In this document: piece after piece, positions 34,861 through 44,843 of the stretch
Layout of the letters: each line of letters begins with the position of its first letter
How positions within the stretch are numbered: position 1 is the first letter of the stretch
Assembly (NCBI RefSeq): GCF_001984065.1
Contig: NZ_LYVP01000005.1
Coordinates: forward strand, 62,001-126,000
Length of the DNA: 64,000 nt
Source of the DNA: Pseudomonas sp. KK4
Lineage (GTDB): Bacteria > Pseudomonadota > Gammaproteobacteria > Pseudomonadales > Pseudomonadaceae
Direction: 5' to 3'
Made by a program: the position numbers and the translations under genes
Notes under the pieces: generated by a model
Told to the model about the DNA's origin: nothing
Databases searched by the model: none
Seen by the model: the letters and a program-made list of their open reading frames with translations, nothing else

Positions 34861-36270
34861 TCAATCCTCGACCACCCAGGTGTCCTTGGTTCCGCCGCCC
34901 TGGGAGGAGTTCACCACCAGGGAGCCTTCGCGCAGGGCGACACGGGTCAGGCCACCGGGCACGACCCGGGTTTCGCGGCCAGACAATACAAATGGACGCA
35001 GATCGATATGCCGCGGCGCGATGCCGTTTTCGACAAAGGTCGGACAGGTCGACAGCGACAGCGTCGGTTGCGCGATGTAGGCATGGGGCTTGGCAATGAT
35101 CCGCGCGCGGAAGGCTTCGATTTCCGCCGCGGTCGCCGCCGGCCCCACCAGCATTCCGTAACCGCCGGATCCCTGGGTTTCCTTGACCACCAGTTCTGGC
35201 AGATTGGCCAGCACGTGGGAAAGTTCAGACGGATTGCGGCATTGCCAGGTCGGCACGTTCTTCAGGATCGGTTCTTCATCCAGATAAAAGCGGATCATGT
35301 CGGTGACGAACGGGTAGACCGACTTGTCGTCCGCCACGCCGGTGCCGATCGCGTTCGCCAATACCACGTTGCCGGAACGATAAGACGACAGCAGTCCCGG
35401 CACCCCGAGCATCGAATCCGGGTTGAACGCCAGCGGATCGAGGAACGCGTCGTCGAGACGGCGGTAGATCACATCGACGGCTTTCGGCCCGTCGGTGGTG
35501 CGCATGAACACCTTGTCGTCGCGTACGAACAGATCCGCGCCCTCCACCAGTTCCACGCCCATCTCCCGCGCCAGGAAGGCGTGTTCGAAAAACGCACTGT
35601 TGAAGCGCCCCGGCGTCAGCACCACCACGCTCGGGTTGTCGATGGGGCTTGAGCTTTTCAGGGTGTCGAGCAGCAGGTTCGGGTAGTGGTCGATGGGAGC
35701 GATGCGCTGGGCCGAGAACAATTCGGGGAACAGCCGCATCATCATCTTGCGGTCTTCGAGCATGTAGCTCACGCCGCTGGGCGTGCGCAGGTTGTCTTCG
35801 AGCACGTAGTAGGTGCCGTCGCCATCACGCACCAGGTCGACGCCGGAGATGTGTGAATAGATGTCGCGGTGCAGATCCAGCCCTTGCATCGCCAACTGAT
35901 ACTGCTCGTTGGCCAGCACCTGCTCGGCCGGAATGATGCCGGCCTTGATGATCCGCTGCTCGTGATAAAGGTCGGCGAGGAACATGTTCAACGCCTTGAC
36001 CCGCTGGATACAACCGCGCTCGACAATCCGCCATTCGCTGGCAGGGATGCTGCGCGGAATGGTGTCGAAAGGAATCAGGCGCTCTGTGCCCTGCTCGTCA
36101 CCGTAGAGCGTGAACGTAATCCCGGCACGATGAAACAACAGATCGGCCTCGCGTCGCCGTTGCGCCAACAGCTCGTCAGGCGTCTCGGCCAGCCAACGGG
36201 CAAACTCCCGATAATGCGGGCGGACCTGGCCGCCGGCATCGTACATCTCATCATAAAAGGTGCGGATCAT
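34861..36270 (-). CDS. Circularly permuted ATP-grasp ligase
   Basis: A 469-residue protein of the circularly permuted ATP-grasp type 2 family. The N-terminal 'DEMYDAGGQVRPHYREF' is the family opening. Metal/ATP-binding motifs are in 'YYVLEDNLRTPSGVSYMLEDR' and 'ELVVKETQGSGGYGMLVGP'. It would form an amide bond onto a peptide or carrier. ATG 36270 has AAGGAG upstream and starts the three-gene operon. Confidence 0.92.
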   Translation of the reverse strand: MIRTFYDEMYDAGGQVRPHYREFARWLAETPDELLAQRRREADLLFHRAGITFTLYGDEQGTERLIPFDTIPRSIPASEWRIVERGCIQRVKALNMFLADLYHEQRIIKAGIIPAEQVLANEQYQLAMQGLDLHRDIYSHISGVDLVRDGDGTYYVLEDNLRTPSGVSYMLEDRKMMMRLFPELFSAQRIAPIDHYPNLLLDTLKSSSPIDNPSVVVLTPGRFNSAFFEHAFLAREMGVELVEGADLFVRDDKVFMRTTDGPKAVDVIYRRLDDAFLDPLAFNPDSMLGVPGLLSSYRSGNVVLANAIGTGVADDKSVYPFVTDMIRFYLDEEPILKNVPTWQCRNPSELSHVLANLPELVVKETQGSGGYGMLVGPAATAAEIEAFRARIIAKPHAYIAQPTLSLSTCPTFVENGIAPRHIDLRPFVLSGRETRVVPGGLTRVALREGSLVVNSSQGGGTKDTWVVED

Positions 36271-36479
36271 GCCGTACTCCTTGTCACCCGGACATCCAGA
36301 CCTTCGCAAGGCCCGTGCCATCGGCATAAACGCTTTGATATCAATCGGTTGGATATTCAGTGCGCAGACACCGCACCATTCCTGTGCGGCAAATGCCCCA
36401 ACCTGATCGCCCCCGCTTCATTGCAAGGCAATGTCGTTGCCTATCACCAGCATAGTCAGAGTTGATTTCACTGCCCGGT

Positions 36480-36662
36480 TAACGCTGGGGATAATGCGCG
36501 CATCCGCTGAAAATACTTCGCCAGCGTTGAAGCAGCGAAGGTGACGGCACCCACTTATCCACAGCAGTTCGGCTGCCCTGGCGGCCCGGTCATCGATGTC
36601 CAGACCGGTTTACCTCCTTTCCGGTCTTCCCTTTTAGCCACCCGCTCAGGTGGCTTTTTTTT
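36480..36662 (+). ncRNA. Candidate small RNA with an anti-Shine-Dalgarno loop and an intrinsic terminator
   Basis: No open frame fits, yet a strong intrinsic terminator (AGCCACC-cgctca-GGTGGCT plus T8, 36636-36662) points rightward. Just before it is a 7-bp perfect stem, AGACCGG (36602-36608) with CCGGTCT (36621-36627), whose loop reads TTTACCTCCTTT, complementary to AAGGAGGT. A possible -10 GATAAT lies at 36490-36495. This is the expected layout of a trans-acting sRNA that masks ribosome sites, but transcription is not shown and the 5' end is a guess. Confidence 0.5.
36636..36662 (+). terminator. Rightward intrinsic terminator without a gene
   Basis: Seven-pair stem AGCCACC / GGTGGCT followed by eight T. 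It is the 3' end of the candidate small RNA. Confidence 0.85.
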
Positions 36663-36700
36663 GGCTTTTTGAAACGTTATGAAATCAAAAGGTCCCAAGC

Positions 36701-36734
36701 GCAAAAACGAAAACGGCCAACCCGAAGGTCAGCC
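36701..36734 (-). terminator. Terminator of the RraB-like gene
   Basis: On the minus strand, GGCTGACC-TTCG-GGTTGGCC has a stable UUCG tetraloop and a T-rich tail (GTTTTCGTTTTTG), starting 30 bases after the stop at 36764. Confidence 0.85.
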
Positions 36735-36763
36735 GCCACTGTCGTTTGCTGCAATTCATAATG

Positions 36764-37108
36764 TTATGCGAGTCGACCTCGTACCTCCTGTTTCACGCCC
36801 CATCCCTCTATGATGCCGCCCAATGGCTCGACCACCGCTTCGAAACCTTGCTCGAAGTCGCCGATGTCGTCGTAGGTGGCGTACATGACTTTGCTCAACT
36901 CCAGTGCCCAGGCACCGTCATCGCGCACACTGACTTGCGCATTGAGCGATTCACCGCGGTGAAAATGACCTGCCGCCCTGCGTGCCCGCTCCTCGTCCGG
37001 GAAAATGGCGTAGAACTCGATGGGGTGGAACCTTGAAAAATCGAAACCGCCTTCTTTCATGCGGCGCAGCACGCTGCTGCTGATGTCTTCTTGATAGGCT
37101 GTGCTCAT
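36764..37108 (-). CDS. Ribonuclease E inhibitor RraB-like protein
   Basis: A 114-residue protein of the RraB family, which binds RNase E and lowers its activity in E. coli. Landmarks are 'FDFSRFHPIEFYAIFPDEERARRAAGHF' and the acidic 'YATYDDIGDFEQGFEAVVEPLGGIIEGWG'. It has its own terminator. The family match is moderate; RNase E targeting is inferred. Confidence 0.78.
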   Translation of the reverse strand: MSTAYQEDISSSVLRRMKEGGFDFSRFHPIEFYAIFPDEERARRAAGHFHRGESLNAQVSVRDDGAWALELSKVMYATYDDIGDFEQGFEAVVEPLGGIIEGWGVKQEVRGRLA

Positions 37109-37320
37109 GAAACGTCCTCCTCAAATACGATGGATAGACTTTCCGTACTCCCTGCGCGCGCAGCCGTGGTTGCGGGCGGTTCGGCACCGATGTGCCGGCG
37201 GGAAACAAGCATGGAGCTGACAAGACCAGACCTTAGCGATCCATTCGCTGATCTCGATTGCAGAGTAGCCTCAGGATAGAGGCGCTGCCAAGGCCTGGTT
37301 GAGAATGAGACAGGAGATGT

Positions 37321-37554
37321 TCAGATTGGCGTGATGCCGAGGATTTGAATGCTGTTCTGGGTTTTGAGGTCTTTGACGCTCGCGTCCGCGGTACGCCCTT
37401 CGAAATCATTGAGATCCAGCTGCGCGGCAACAGGAAGAAGCCGTTCCTTGATGAGTCGGGCAGCCTGCTCGTTATCCGGGCATTCGTCGCTCTCAAAGAC
37501 TTCGTCGACTGTTTCGCCGTGATCGTCCACGAAAGTGATCATCCACTTTTGCAT
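37321..37554 (-). CDS. Small conserved hypothetical protein
   Basis: A 77-residue acidic protein (MQKWMITFVDDHGETVDEVFESDECPDNEQAARL...). It has one Cys, an N-terminal beta strand and an amphipathic helix. ATG 37554 has a near-perfect AGGAGG seven bases upstream, which strongly supports it as a gene. No family is known to me. It lies downstream of speE, separated by a REP element. Confidence 0.7.
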   Translation of the reverse strand: MQKWMITFVDDHGETVDEVFESDECPDNEQAARLIKERLLPVAAQLDLNDFEGRTADASVKDLKTQNSIQILGITPI

Positions 37555-37679
37555 CAGTGCCTCCTCGTACAAACCCGCAAGTGGGCTTACACCTATCTGG
37601 ACTGGTGCCGTTTCTGATCGTTCCAATGAATTGGCACGGGTGGGATGAACACCACAAAACCCGGACCAGCACCGGGACC

Positions 37680-37772
37680 TGTAGGAGCCGAGCTTGCTCG
37701 CGATGGCGGCGTGCCAGCCGACAGCAATATCGATTGATACACCGCCATCGCGAGCAAGCTCGGCTCCTACAG
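37680..37772. repeat. REP inverted repeat (TGTAGGAGC type)
   Basis: GTAGGAGCCGAGCTTGCTCGCGATGGC and its inverted partner form a long hairpin just downstream of speE. Confidence 0.9.
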
Positions 37773-37785
37773 GTGAACTCAACGA

Positions 37786-38661
<876 letters not shown>

Positions 38662-38809
38662 GGGAAGTGCTCCGATGAATGCGCTGGCAACGGACGGTTA
38701 CCCGCCCATGAAGGCCAATCGAACGCCTCGATTGCCCGGGAAAGGCGCGCATTCTACGTCGCGGACGATGACAGGTCGAACCTCAGATGATCGGCTGGCG
38801 ACATTCCCT

Positions 38810-38897
38810 GTGGGAGCGGGCTTGCTCGCGAACGCGGTGTGTCGGCGCACTGTGTGTTCAATGACACACCGCGTTCGCAAGCAAGCCCGCTCCCACC
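38810..38897. repeat. REP inverted repeat (GTGGGAGCGGGCTTGCTCGC type)
   Basis: The two REP units are separated by a short GC-poor spacer in the region upstream of speE. Confidence 0.9.
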
Positions 38898-38915
38898 GGG
38901 TCAGTGGTGACTGGA

Positions 38916-39107
38916 TCAGATCCGCACATTGCCCCGCGGCCCGGCAATTGCCCAGATGATCAGGCCCAGGACCGGCAACAGGACGATCAACAGCACCCAG
39001 AGGATTTTCATCCCGGTCTCGGCGCCACTTTTGAGCACATTGATGATTGCCCAGATGTCCAGGGCAAGAATGATCAGGCCAACCAGGCTGTTGAACGTTG
39101 AACCCAT
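38916..39107 (-). CDS. Small PLD N-terminal-type membrane protein
   Basis: A 63-residue protein of the small PLDc N-terminal domain family: two membrane helices ('FNSLVGLIILALDIWAIINVLK' and 'ILWVLLIVLLPVLGLIIWAIAG') with the family's G-A-E-T-x-x-K loop between. It is a stand-alone version of the membrane anchor of cardiolipin synthases. Role unknown. Confidence 0.85.
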   Translation of the reverse strand: MGSTFNSLVGLIILALDIWAIINVLKSGAETGMKILWVLLIVLLPVLGLIIWAIAGPRGNVRI

Positions 39108-39184
39108 GGTAATGCTCCCTAAGAGTGATATGCCCCCTTAGGATAGCCGGGCATGCTCAGGGTTCCGTTTTATTGACAGCCTTG

Positions 39185-39715
39185 TCAGACGTGAATGGCC
39201 ACTTTCAAGGCTTCCAGGGCAGGCGCGGCGGCGATACCGACCTGCGCGCACAGTTCCAGCACCCGTGGCACGTCGTTGCCGTAGACCAGCACCACCTGCA
39301 GTTCGTCGTCGAGCAACTGACTGAAATTCATCAACATGTAGCCGCCGTTTTCCTTGTTCAGGCTGCTCATTTGCACCTGGATGCGGTTGAGCGCAGTCAG
39401 GGCTTCGGTTTTAGCCAGTTGCTTGGGCTTGAGGTTGAACTCCACGCCCGGGCCGAACGAGGCGACGATCCGGGTGAACAGGTCCTGGTAGGTGTCTGCC
39501 TGGAACAGCACGGTCTCCGGCAGGCTGCCGACCACGACCCATTCACCCAGCGGGATCGGGAAAGTGTCGTCGTAGTTGACGTCCGGGTTGGCGGCCAGGA
39601 AAGCCTCTGGATCGGCGTAAGCCTGGGCCGCTTCATCAGCGACCTTGAGGATCTCGTCATCGCTCATGCACCCGGAGCTGATTTTGCTGATGATTTCGAC
39701 CAGTGCGGCTTTCAT
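39185..39715 (-). CDS. Conserved hypothetical protein
   Basis: A 176-residue cytoplasmic-looking protein. ATG 39715 is the start because homologous-looking sequence begins at 'MKAALVEIISKISSGCM'; the frame stays open to 39943 but reads as ankyrin-gene shadow. It is rich in acidic residues, with 'PDVNYDDTFPIPLGEWVVVGSLPETVLFQAD'. No domain is recognised. Confidence 0.65.
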   Translation of the reverse strand: MKAALVEIISKISSGCMSDDEILKVADEAAQAYADPEAFLAANPDVNYDDTFPIPLGEWVVVGSLPETVLFQADTYQDLFTRIVASFGPGVEFNLKPKQLAKTEALTALNRIQVQMSSLNKENGGYMLMNFSQLLDDELQVVLVYGNDVPRVLELCAQVGIAAAPALEALKVAIHV

Positions 39716-39836
39716 GGGGCGGATCCTGTAGCTGGGGACTTTTGAGGGCGCGAAGGATAACGCATTCCATGGCAGCTGCGGACCTGCCCTGTTGCCAGGC
39801 GGCCAACAAATCCCGTCACCACACAGGATCACGGTG

Positions 39837-40355
39837 TCAGCCCAACAGTTTTTCCAGCTGGGCAACGGTATCGGTAGCACCCATGGTCTTGGCCGCATCC
39901 AGCGCCGTAATGCCATTGGCATCCTTGGCTTTCGGATCGGCACCTTTGCTGATCAGGTAGTCGACGATGGCCACGCGGTTGAACATCGCGGCCATCATCA
40001 GCGCGGTGCGGCCGTCGAACGACGAACCTTCGACTTGCGCGCCGCCCTCCACCAACGCCGTGACCACCGCCAGGTCGCCCTTGAACGCAGCGCCGGCAAT
40101 CGGGCTCTGGCCGTTGTCGTTGCGGATTTCCGGGTCGGCCTTGTGTTCGAGCAACACCTTTACCGTTTCGACATGGCCGTGGTACGCAGCCAACATCAGC
40201 AACGTGTCACCCTTGTGATTGCGCAGGTTCGGCGGCAGGCCTTTGGTCAGCAGCGCAGCCATCATGGCCGCATCGCCCTCCCGTGCCTTGTTGAATACCT
40301 GTTCGGCAAATTCGGCGGCTTCTTCGGGGGTCATCTGGCGGCTTTGGTCTGACAT
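39837..40355 (-). CDS. Ankyrin-repeat protein
   Basis: A 172-residue protein with about four ankyrin repeats from residue 45 onward (KGDTLLMLAAYHGHVETVKVLLEH, then NGQSPIAGAAFKGDLAVVTALVEG, GRTALMMAAMFNRVAIVDYLISKG, NGITALDAAKTMGATDTV). It is presumably a protein-interaction module. There is no signal peptide. It is followed closely by the 176-residue hypothetical gene on the same strand. Confidence 0.9.
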   Translation of the reverse strand: MSDQSRQMTPEEAAEFAEQVFNKAREGDAAMMAALLTKGLPPNLRNHKGDTLLMLAAYHGHVETVKVLLEHKADPEIRNDNGQSPIAGAAFKGDLAVVTALVEGGAQVEGSSFDGRTALMMAAMFNRVAIVDYLISKGADPKAKDANGITALDAAKTMGATDTVAQLEKLLG

Positions 40356-40451
40356 TGGACACTCCTGATTCTGTCATTCGAAAAGCCGACAGTTTCCCGA
40401 GCAGCCCCTGCACTGTCACTTCTTTTTTCTGATCGCTCGCCATAGCGACTT

Positions 40452-42278
40452 TCAATAGCGGTATCGCCCGCCCTGAATATTGGCAAGCAACGACCCGGTG
40501 ACCTGCACGTAGGTGTCAGTACCCGGCAACCAGGCATAGATCGGATCATCACCGGTTTTTGCCGGGTCGAAGGCTTCGTCCTTGAGCCGATTCTTCTGGT
40601 ACTTGAAGGTCCCGGTGGTCTCCATTTTCACCTTCACCCGCAAAAACAACGGTACCGCATAGGCTGGCAACTGTTGCCGCAAGAACGCCAGTAATTCGCT
40701 GAAGTCCAGGGTCGCCAGGGATTCGGCCGGGGTGATCGCGGCCATACCGGCCCGGCCGTTGGTGTTGTGGATTTGCACGCCGTACGCCACGGCTTCAGAT
40801 ACCTGCGGGTGTCTGAGCAGCATGTTTTCGACCTCGGTGGTCGAGACGTTTTCGCCCTTCCAGCGATAGGTGTCCCCTAGGCGATCGACAAACTGCGCGT
40901 GACCGAAACCGATATTGCGCAGCAAGTCGCCGGTGTTGAAGTAAAGGTCGCCTTTGACGAACACATCTCGAAGCACGACCTTCTCGGTTTTCTGCGGATC
41001 GGTGTAGCCATCCAGCGGCGCCTTGTCGTCGATCTTCGCCAGCAACAATCCCTGCTCGCCCTTGCCGACCTTGCGCATGAAACCATTGGCCGCGCGGATC
41101 GGTGCGCCGCTGTCGTGGTCGTACGCCGCCAATTCCCAGGACATCAGGGAAAAGCCGACGGTGTTGTCGAAATTCAGAATGTTGGTGAAGCCGATATTGC
41201 CGTCACTGGCGGCATACAGCTCGCAAATGTGCCGGACGCCGAAGCGGGTCTTGAACGCTCGCCACGCCCCGGGGCGCAGGCCGTTGCCGATCATCCTGGT
41301 CACGGCGTGCTGGCGGTCGTCGGCGGCGGGCGGTTGATCGACCAGGTAACGGCACAGTTCACCGACATACCCCAGTGTGGTTGCACGGTAGGTGCGTACG
41401 TCGCTCCAGAACCGGCTCGCGCTGAATTTACGGCGCATGGCGAACCCCGCCGCGCCGCTGACGGCCGAGCCCCAGCACACGCAGAGGCCGGTGGCGTGGT
41501 ACAGCGGCAAGGGGCAATAGACGATGTCGGTCGGGCGCATGTCCAGCGCGATCATCCCGAAGCTGGCGCAACTGCGCATCCACCGGCCGTGCTTGAACAC
41601 CCCGGCCTTGGGCAGTCCGGTGGTGCCGGAGGTATAGATGTAGAAGCAAGGGTCGTCGAAGAAAATCTGCTGGCTGCTGGCCGGGTTGTCGCTGTCGGCA
41701 TCGATGCTGGCGGTCATCAGATTGATGAAGCCTTCGGGCGCCAGGCCTGGATGATCGTAGGTGTCCTGATCGGCAACGAACCAGCGCCGCGACATCGCGA
41801 TGCTCACCCGTTCACAAACCGCCAGAAATGCCTGTATCAGCTCTTCGCCGACCACGATGGCCGTTGGTGTCACCAGGTTCAGGCTGTGGACCAGTGCATC
41901 ACCGGTCTGCGAGGTATTGAGCAGGGCGCTGACCGCACCGACCTTGGCCACCGCCAATATCGTCACCAACAGTTCCGGGCGGTTCTCGATGAACACCGCG
42001 ATCACATCCCCCTTGCCGATGCCCTGGCTGATCAGGTGATGAGCGATGCGGTTGGCCCACTGGTTGACCTGTGCATAACTGAGCGACACCGCGTCGTGCA
42101 GCAGTGCCGGGCCGTTGGGATTGCGCAGGGTGGCCTGTTCGAAACTCCACGCCAGCCCGCACGCCTGGGTCGGATCCGTGACGTTGGCGACCTTCATGCC
42201 CTTGATCACCCGTGGCAGGGTTATGGCAATGGAAGGCAGCTTGCGGAGCATCATGCCCCAGGTAATCGTGTCGCTCAT
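40452..42278 (-). CDS. Long-chain acyl-CoA synthetase (FadD6-type, AMP-forming)
   Basis: A 608-residue adenylate-forming ligase. The phosphate loop is 'YIYTSGTTGLPKAGVFK', and the C-terminal hinge region is 'DRLGDTYRWKGENVSTTEVE'. The start 'MSDTITWGMMLRKL' precedes the N-terminal domain. It activates long-chain fatty acids for oxidation or lipid synthesis. The C-terminal 'FKYQKNRLKDEAFDP' holds the conserved catalytic Lys. No regulatory gene is adjacent. Confidence 0.93.
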   Translation of the reverse strand: MSDTITWGMMLRKLPSIAITLPRVIKGMKVANVTDPTQACGLAWSFEQATLRNPNGPALLHDAVSLSYAQVNQWANRIAHHLISQGIGKGDVIAVFIENRPELLVTILAVAKVGAVSALLNTSQTGDALVHSLNLVTPTAIVVGEELIQAFLAVCERVSIAMSRRWFVADQDTYDHPGLAPEGFINLMTASIDADSDNPASSQQIFFDDPCFYIYTSGTTGLPKAGVFKHGRWMRSCASFGMIALDMRPTDIVYCPLPLYHATGLCVCWGSAVSGAAGFAMRRKFSASRFWSDVRTYRATTLGYVGELCRYLVDQPPAADDRQHAVTRMIGNGLRPGAWRAFKTRFGVRHICELYAASDGNIGFTNILNFDNTVGFSLMSWELAAYDHDSGAPIRAANGFMRKVGKGEQGLLLAKIDDKAPLDGYTDPQKTEKVVLRDVFVKGDLYFNTGDLLRNIGFGHAQFVDRLGDTYRWKGENVSTTEVENMLLRHPQVSEAVAYGVQIHNTNGRAGMAAITPAESLATLDFSELLAFLRQQLPAYAVPLFLRVKVKMETTGTFKYQKNRLKDEAFDPAKTGDDPIYAWLPGTDTYVQVTGSLLANIQGGRYRY

Positions 42279-42623
42279 GGTGGCTCCCGTTCGATCTTTT
42301 TATTGTCGGGCGGCGCTGATGGAAGCCCGAAAATACGTCAACGGTTCTTGAGCTGTACACGCGGTTTTTGAAATGTTTTGTATCCGCAATCTGACGATCG
42401 AAGCGAGGGAGTATCGACCTGCCAATTGGTTCAATCCGATCGGCGATAAACCCGCAAAATGCAGGATGCACGATGGCCCTTCTTGCAAATTGCACGAAAG
42501 AAAAAATCAACTAAATTATTAAGTTGTTGTTTTTAAAGGAAATTAATTCTTTCCCGGTGCTGGCACAATCACTGCAACCCTCTGTGCATGCTTGCCACTT
42601 AAGCCATCACGGAGCCGAACGAC
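42279..42623. other. Intergenic region between the acyl-CoA ligase and DUF3509
   Basis: About 345 bases with no gene. The right part (42505-42550) is AT-rich ('AAATTATTAAGTTG' and T/A runs) and is likely the promoter of the DUF3509 gene. The left part is the leader of the acyl-CoA ligase. Confidence 0.45.
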
Positions 42624-42902
42624 ATGAGCCTGATCCAGGAAAAATTTGCATCCCTGTTCTCCAACTTTGAAGTCGCGACTCAGCCTCGCCCTGACGGCGG
42701 CATTCTCCTGACCCTGCGCGGCGGTGAGGACAAAGTCTTCAAGCGCTCGATCTCCTATCAGCAACTGCACAATGGCGACCAACTGTCCTGGGTGATCAGC
42801 GCCATCCGCCGCGACCTCGCCGAACAGGCCAGCGAGTTGCCGCAGATTTCCATGCTGCAGAGTCAGCAGCGGTTTGCATTGCCGACTTATCATTCGCTGT
42901 AA
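42624..42902 (+). CDS. DUF3509 family small protein
   Basis: A 92-residue protein of the DUF3509 family, which is common in Pseudomonas. It has 'GGEDKVFKRSISYQQLHNGDQLSWVISAIRRDLAEQASELP', a strand-helix layout with no signal peptide. ATG 42624 is supported by GGAGCCGAACG upstream. Function unknown. Confidence 0.85.
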   Translation: MSLIQEKFASLFSNFEVATQPRPDGGILLTLRGGEDKVFKRSISYQQLHNGDQLSWVISAIRRDLAEQASELPQISMLQSQQRFALPTYHSL

Positions 42903-42907
42903 CGCTT

Positions 42908-42952
42908 AAAAAAACAGGCCGTGACACCTTGATGTCGCGGCCTGTTTTTTTT
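42908..42952. terminator. Bidirectional terminator between DUF3509 and mtnC
   Basis: AAACAGGCC-GTGACA with its inverted partner and T-runs on both sides, between convergent genes. Confidence 0.9.
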
Positions 42953-42976
42953 GCGCCGAACCCTTCCCTGCAGTTA

Positions 42977-43660
42977 TCAGAAGCTGGAGGGATCGATCCG
43001 CGCAAAGCTGTCCACGGTGACATGCCCCGCCAATTCCCCGCCCTCACGGGCCAGCCCGCAGGTGACCATGCCCGCCGCACGTGCCGCGTCCAACTCTTCG
43101 ACGATGTCCGACAGGAACAAAACCTGAGAAGCCTCGATCTTCAGCGCCTGAGCGATGTTGACGTAGGACTGCGCTTCGCGCTTGGGCCCGGACGTGGTGT
43201 CGAAATAGCCGCTGAACACCGGCGTCAAATCCCCCGCCTCGGAACAGCCGAAGATCAGTTTCTGCGCCTGGATCGAACCCGACGAATAAACGAACAGTTG
43301 AAAACCTTCCTGGTGCCAGCGCTTGAGCGCTTCAACGGCATCCGGGTACACGTGGCCCTTGAGCTGCCCGGCCTGATACCCCTGCTCCCAGACCATTCCC
43401 TGCAATGCCTTGAGTGGCGTGGCCTTGCGGTCTTCGGCGATCCAGCCCAGCAGGATCTCGATCACCCGCTCGACGTCCGCGTCCGGCTCGTGGCTGTCGC
43501 GACGCACGGCGGCCAATTGCTCAGCCACGTCCCCGCGCTCGGCCTGCTGGCGAACAAAGTCCGGCAGATGTTTGGCGGCGTAGGGAAACAGCACGTCGAA
43601 CACAAAACTCACCGCGCTGGTGGTGCCTTCGATGTCGGTGAGGATTGCTTTGATCGACAT
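42977..43660 (-). CDS. mtnC: Enolase-phosphatase (acireductone synthase) MtnC
   Basis: A 227-residue HAD phosphatase that converts 2,3-diketo-5-methylthiopentyl-1-phosphate to acireductone. The HAD motif I is '[12 protein letters not shown]' (D-x-E variant typical of MtnC), motif II is '[11 protein letters not shown]', and motif IV is '[15 protein letters not shown]'. It is the last of the mtnB-mtnD-mtnC cluster and starts four bases after mtnD ends. Confidence 0.95.
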   Translation of the reverse strand: MSIKAILTDIEGTTSAVSFVFDVLFPYAAKHLPDFVRQQAERGDVAEQLAAVRRDSHEPDADVERVIEILLGWIAEDRKATPLKALQGMVWEQGYQAGQLKGHVYPDAVEALKRWHQEGFQLFVYSSGSIQAQKLIFGCSEAGDLTPVFSGYFDTTSGPKREAQSYVNIAQALKIEASQVLFLSDIVEELDAARAAGMVTCGLAREGGELAGHVTVDSFARIDPSSF

Positions 43661-43664
43661 AGAC

Positions 43665-44210
43665 TCAGTCCTCAAGACGCGGGAATTGGCTGGCGATGTC
43701 CTCGCCGGTGAAATTCGCCACCCAGCCTTCCGGGTTGTTGAACAGGCGGATCGCCACGAAATGCGGGTGCTCACCCATGTCGAACCAGTGTTTGGTACCG
43801 GCCGGGACCGAGATCAAGTCGTTCTTCTCGCACAGCACGGCGTAGACGTAATCGTCGATGTGCAGGGTGAACAGGCCACGACCGGCGACGAAAAAGCGCA
43901 CTTCGTCTTCGCCATGGCGGTGCTCTTCGAGGAACTTGGCGCGCAATTCGGCTTTCTGCGGGTGATCGCTGTTGAGGCTGATCACGTCGACGGTGACGTA
44001 CCCGCGTTCGGTCATCAGCTTGTCGATCTGTTCTTGGTAAGCGGCGATCACTTCTTCCTGGCTGGCGCCGGGCTGGATCTTCGCGGCGGCCTGCCAGCGA
44101 TCAAAGCGCACGCCCTGCTCGGCCAGGGTCGACTGGATGTCTTCGAGATGGGTCAGCACCTTGTTCGGAATGTCAGGGCTTGAGACGTGGTAGACGGACA
44201 GGCTGCTCAT
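43665..44210 (-). CDS. mtnD: Acireductone dioxygenase MtnD
   Basis: A 181-residue cupin that oxidises acireductone to the methionine precursor KMTB, or to a CO-releasing off-pathway product depending on the metal. Metal ligands lie in '[16 protein letters not shown]' (H-x-H-x4-E) and '[14 protein letters not shown]' (His). It is the middle gene of the mtn cluster. Confidence 0.95.
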   Translation of the reverse strand: MSSLSVYHVSSPDIPNKVLTHLEDIQSTLAEQGVRFDRWQAAAKIQPGASQEEVIAAYQEQIDKLMTERGYVTVDVISLNSDHPQKAELRAKFLEEHRHGEDEVRFFVAGRGLFTLHIDDYVYAVLCEKNDLISVPAGTKHWFDMGEHPHFVAIRLFNNPEGWVANFTGEDIASQFPRLED

Positions 44211-44222
44211 CAGGGCAACTCC

Positions 44223-44843
44223 TTAACGGTTAAAGAGCGAGCGGGTTTTCAACTCGCACTCGAACAAAAATTCAAAGGCCTCGATCTGCCGCAGCGCATC
44301 GCTCATGCGCGCGCCCCAGGTATAGAGGCCGTGGCCGCGGATCAGGTAGCCGACGCAATCGGGGTGGTCTTCGAGCCAAGGCTGCACCTTGGCCGCCAGG
44401 CGTGCAATGTCCTGGTCGTTGTCGAAAATCGGCACCCGCACCTTGGATTCGTGGGTCGACACACCGCTGAAGGCTTTCTGCAACTCGTAGTCTTCGAACT
44501 CGATGAAGTCCCCCGGGGTCAGGCGCGACAGCACCGTGGCGTTCACCGAATGGGTGTGCAGCACCGCGCCGATCTCTGGACGCCAGCTGTACAGCTGGGT
44601 GTGCAGCAGGGTTTCGGCGGACGGTTTCTTGCCCGGATCCAGGCTGTTGCCCGACAGATCCGTGGCGAGCACATCGTCCAGGCCCAACTGGCCCTTGTGC
44701 TTGCCCGAGACGGTCAGCAAGGCCTCGGTGGGCGACAGTCGCGTCGAATAGTTGCTGCTGGTGGCCGGCGACCAGCCGCGACCATACAGAAAACGCCCGG
44801 CGTCGATGATTTCCTGGGCGAGGTGTTCACGGGTAAGGCTCAT
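44223..44843 (-). CDS. mtnB: Methylthioribulose-1-phosphate dehydratase MtnB
   Basis: A 206-residue class II aldolase-fold dehydratase. The zinc ligands lie in 'VLHTHSVNATVLSRL' (H-x-H) and 'YLIRGHGLYTWGA' (His). It makes the diketo compound used by MtnC. It overlaps the MFS gene's ATG region by 4 bases. No mtnA is in the window. Confidence 0.94.
   Translation of the reverse strand: MSLTREHLAQEIIDAGRFLYGRGWSPATSSNYSTRLSPTEALLTVSGKHKGQLGLDDVLATDLSGNSLDPGKKPSAETLLHTQLYSWRPEIGAVLHTHSVNATVLSRLTPGDFIEFEDYELQKAFSGVSTHESKVRVPIFDNDQDIARLAAKVQPWLEDHPDCVGYLIRGHGLYTWGARMSDALRQIEAFEFLFECELKTRSLFNR

Noticed and set aside
36271..36480. A small protein gene in the region left of the candidate RNA
   Set aside because: No frame with a plausible ribosome site and start was found; the sequence is better explained as promoter and leader DNA.
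40899..42371. 490-codon frame antisense to the acyl-CoA ligase gene
   Set aside because: It has no ribosome site or family-like composition, and reads as a GC-skew shadow of the ligase coding frame, which has full motifs.
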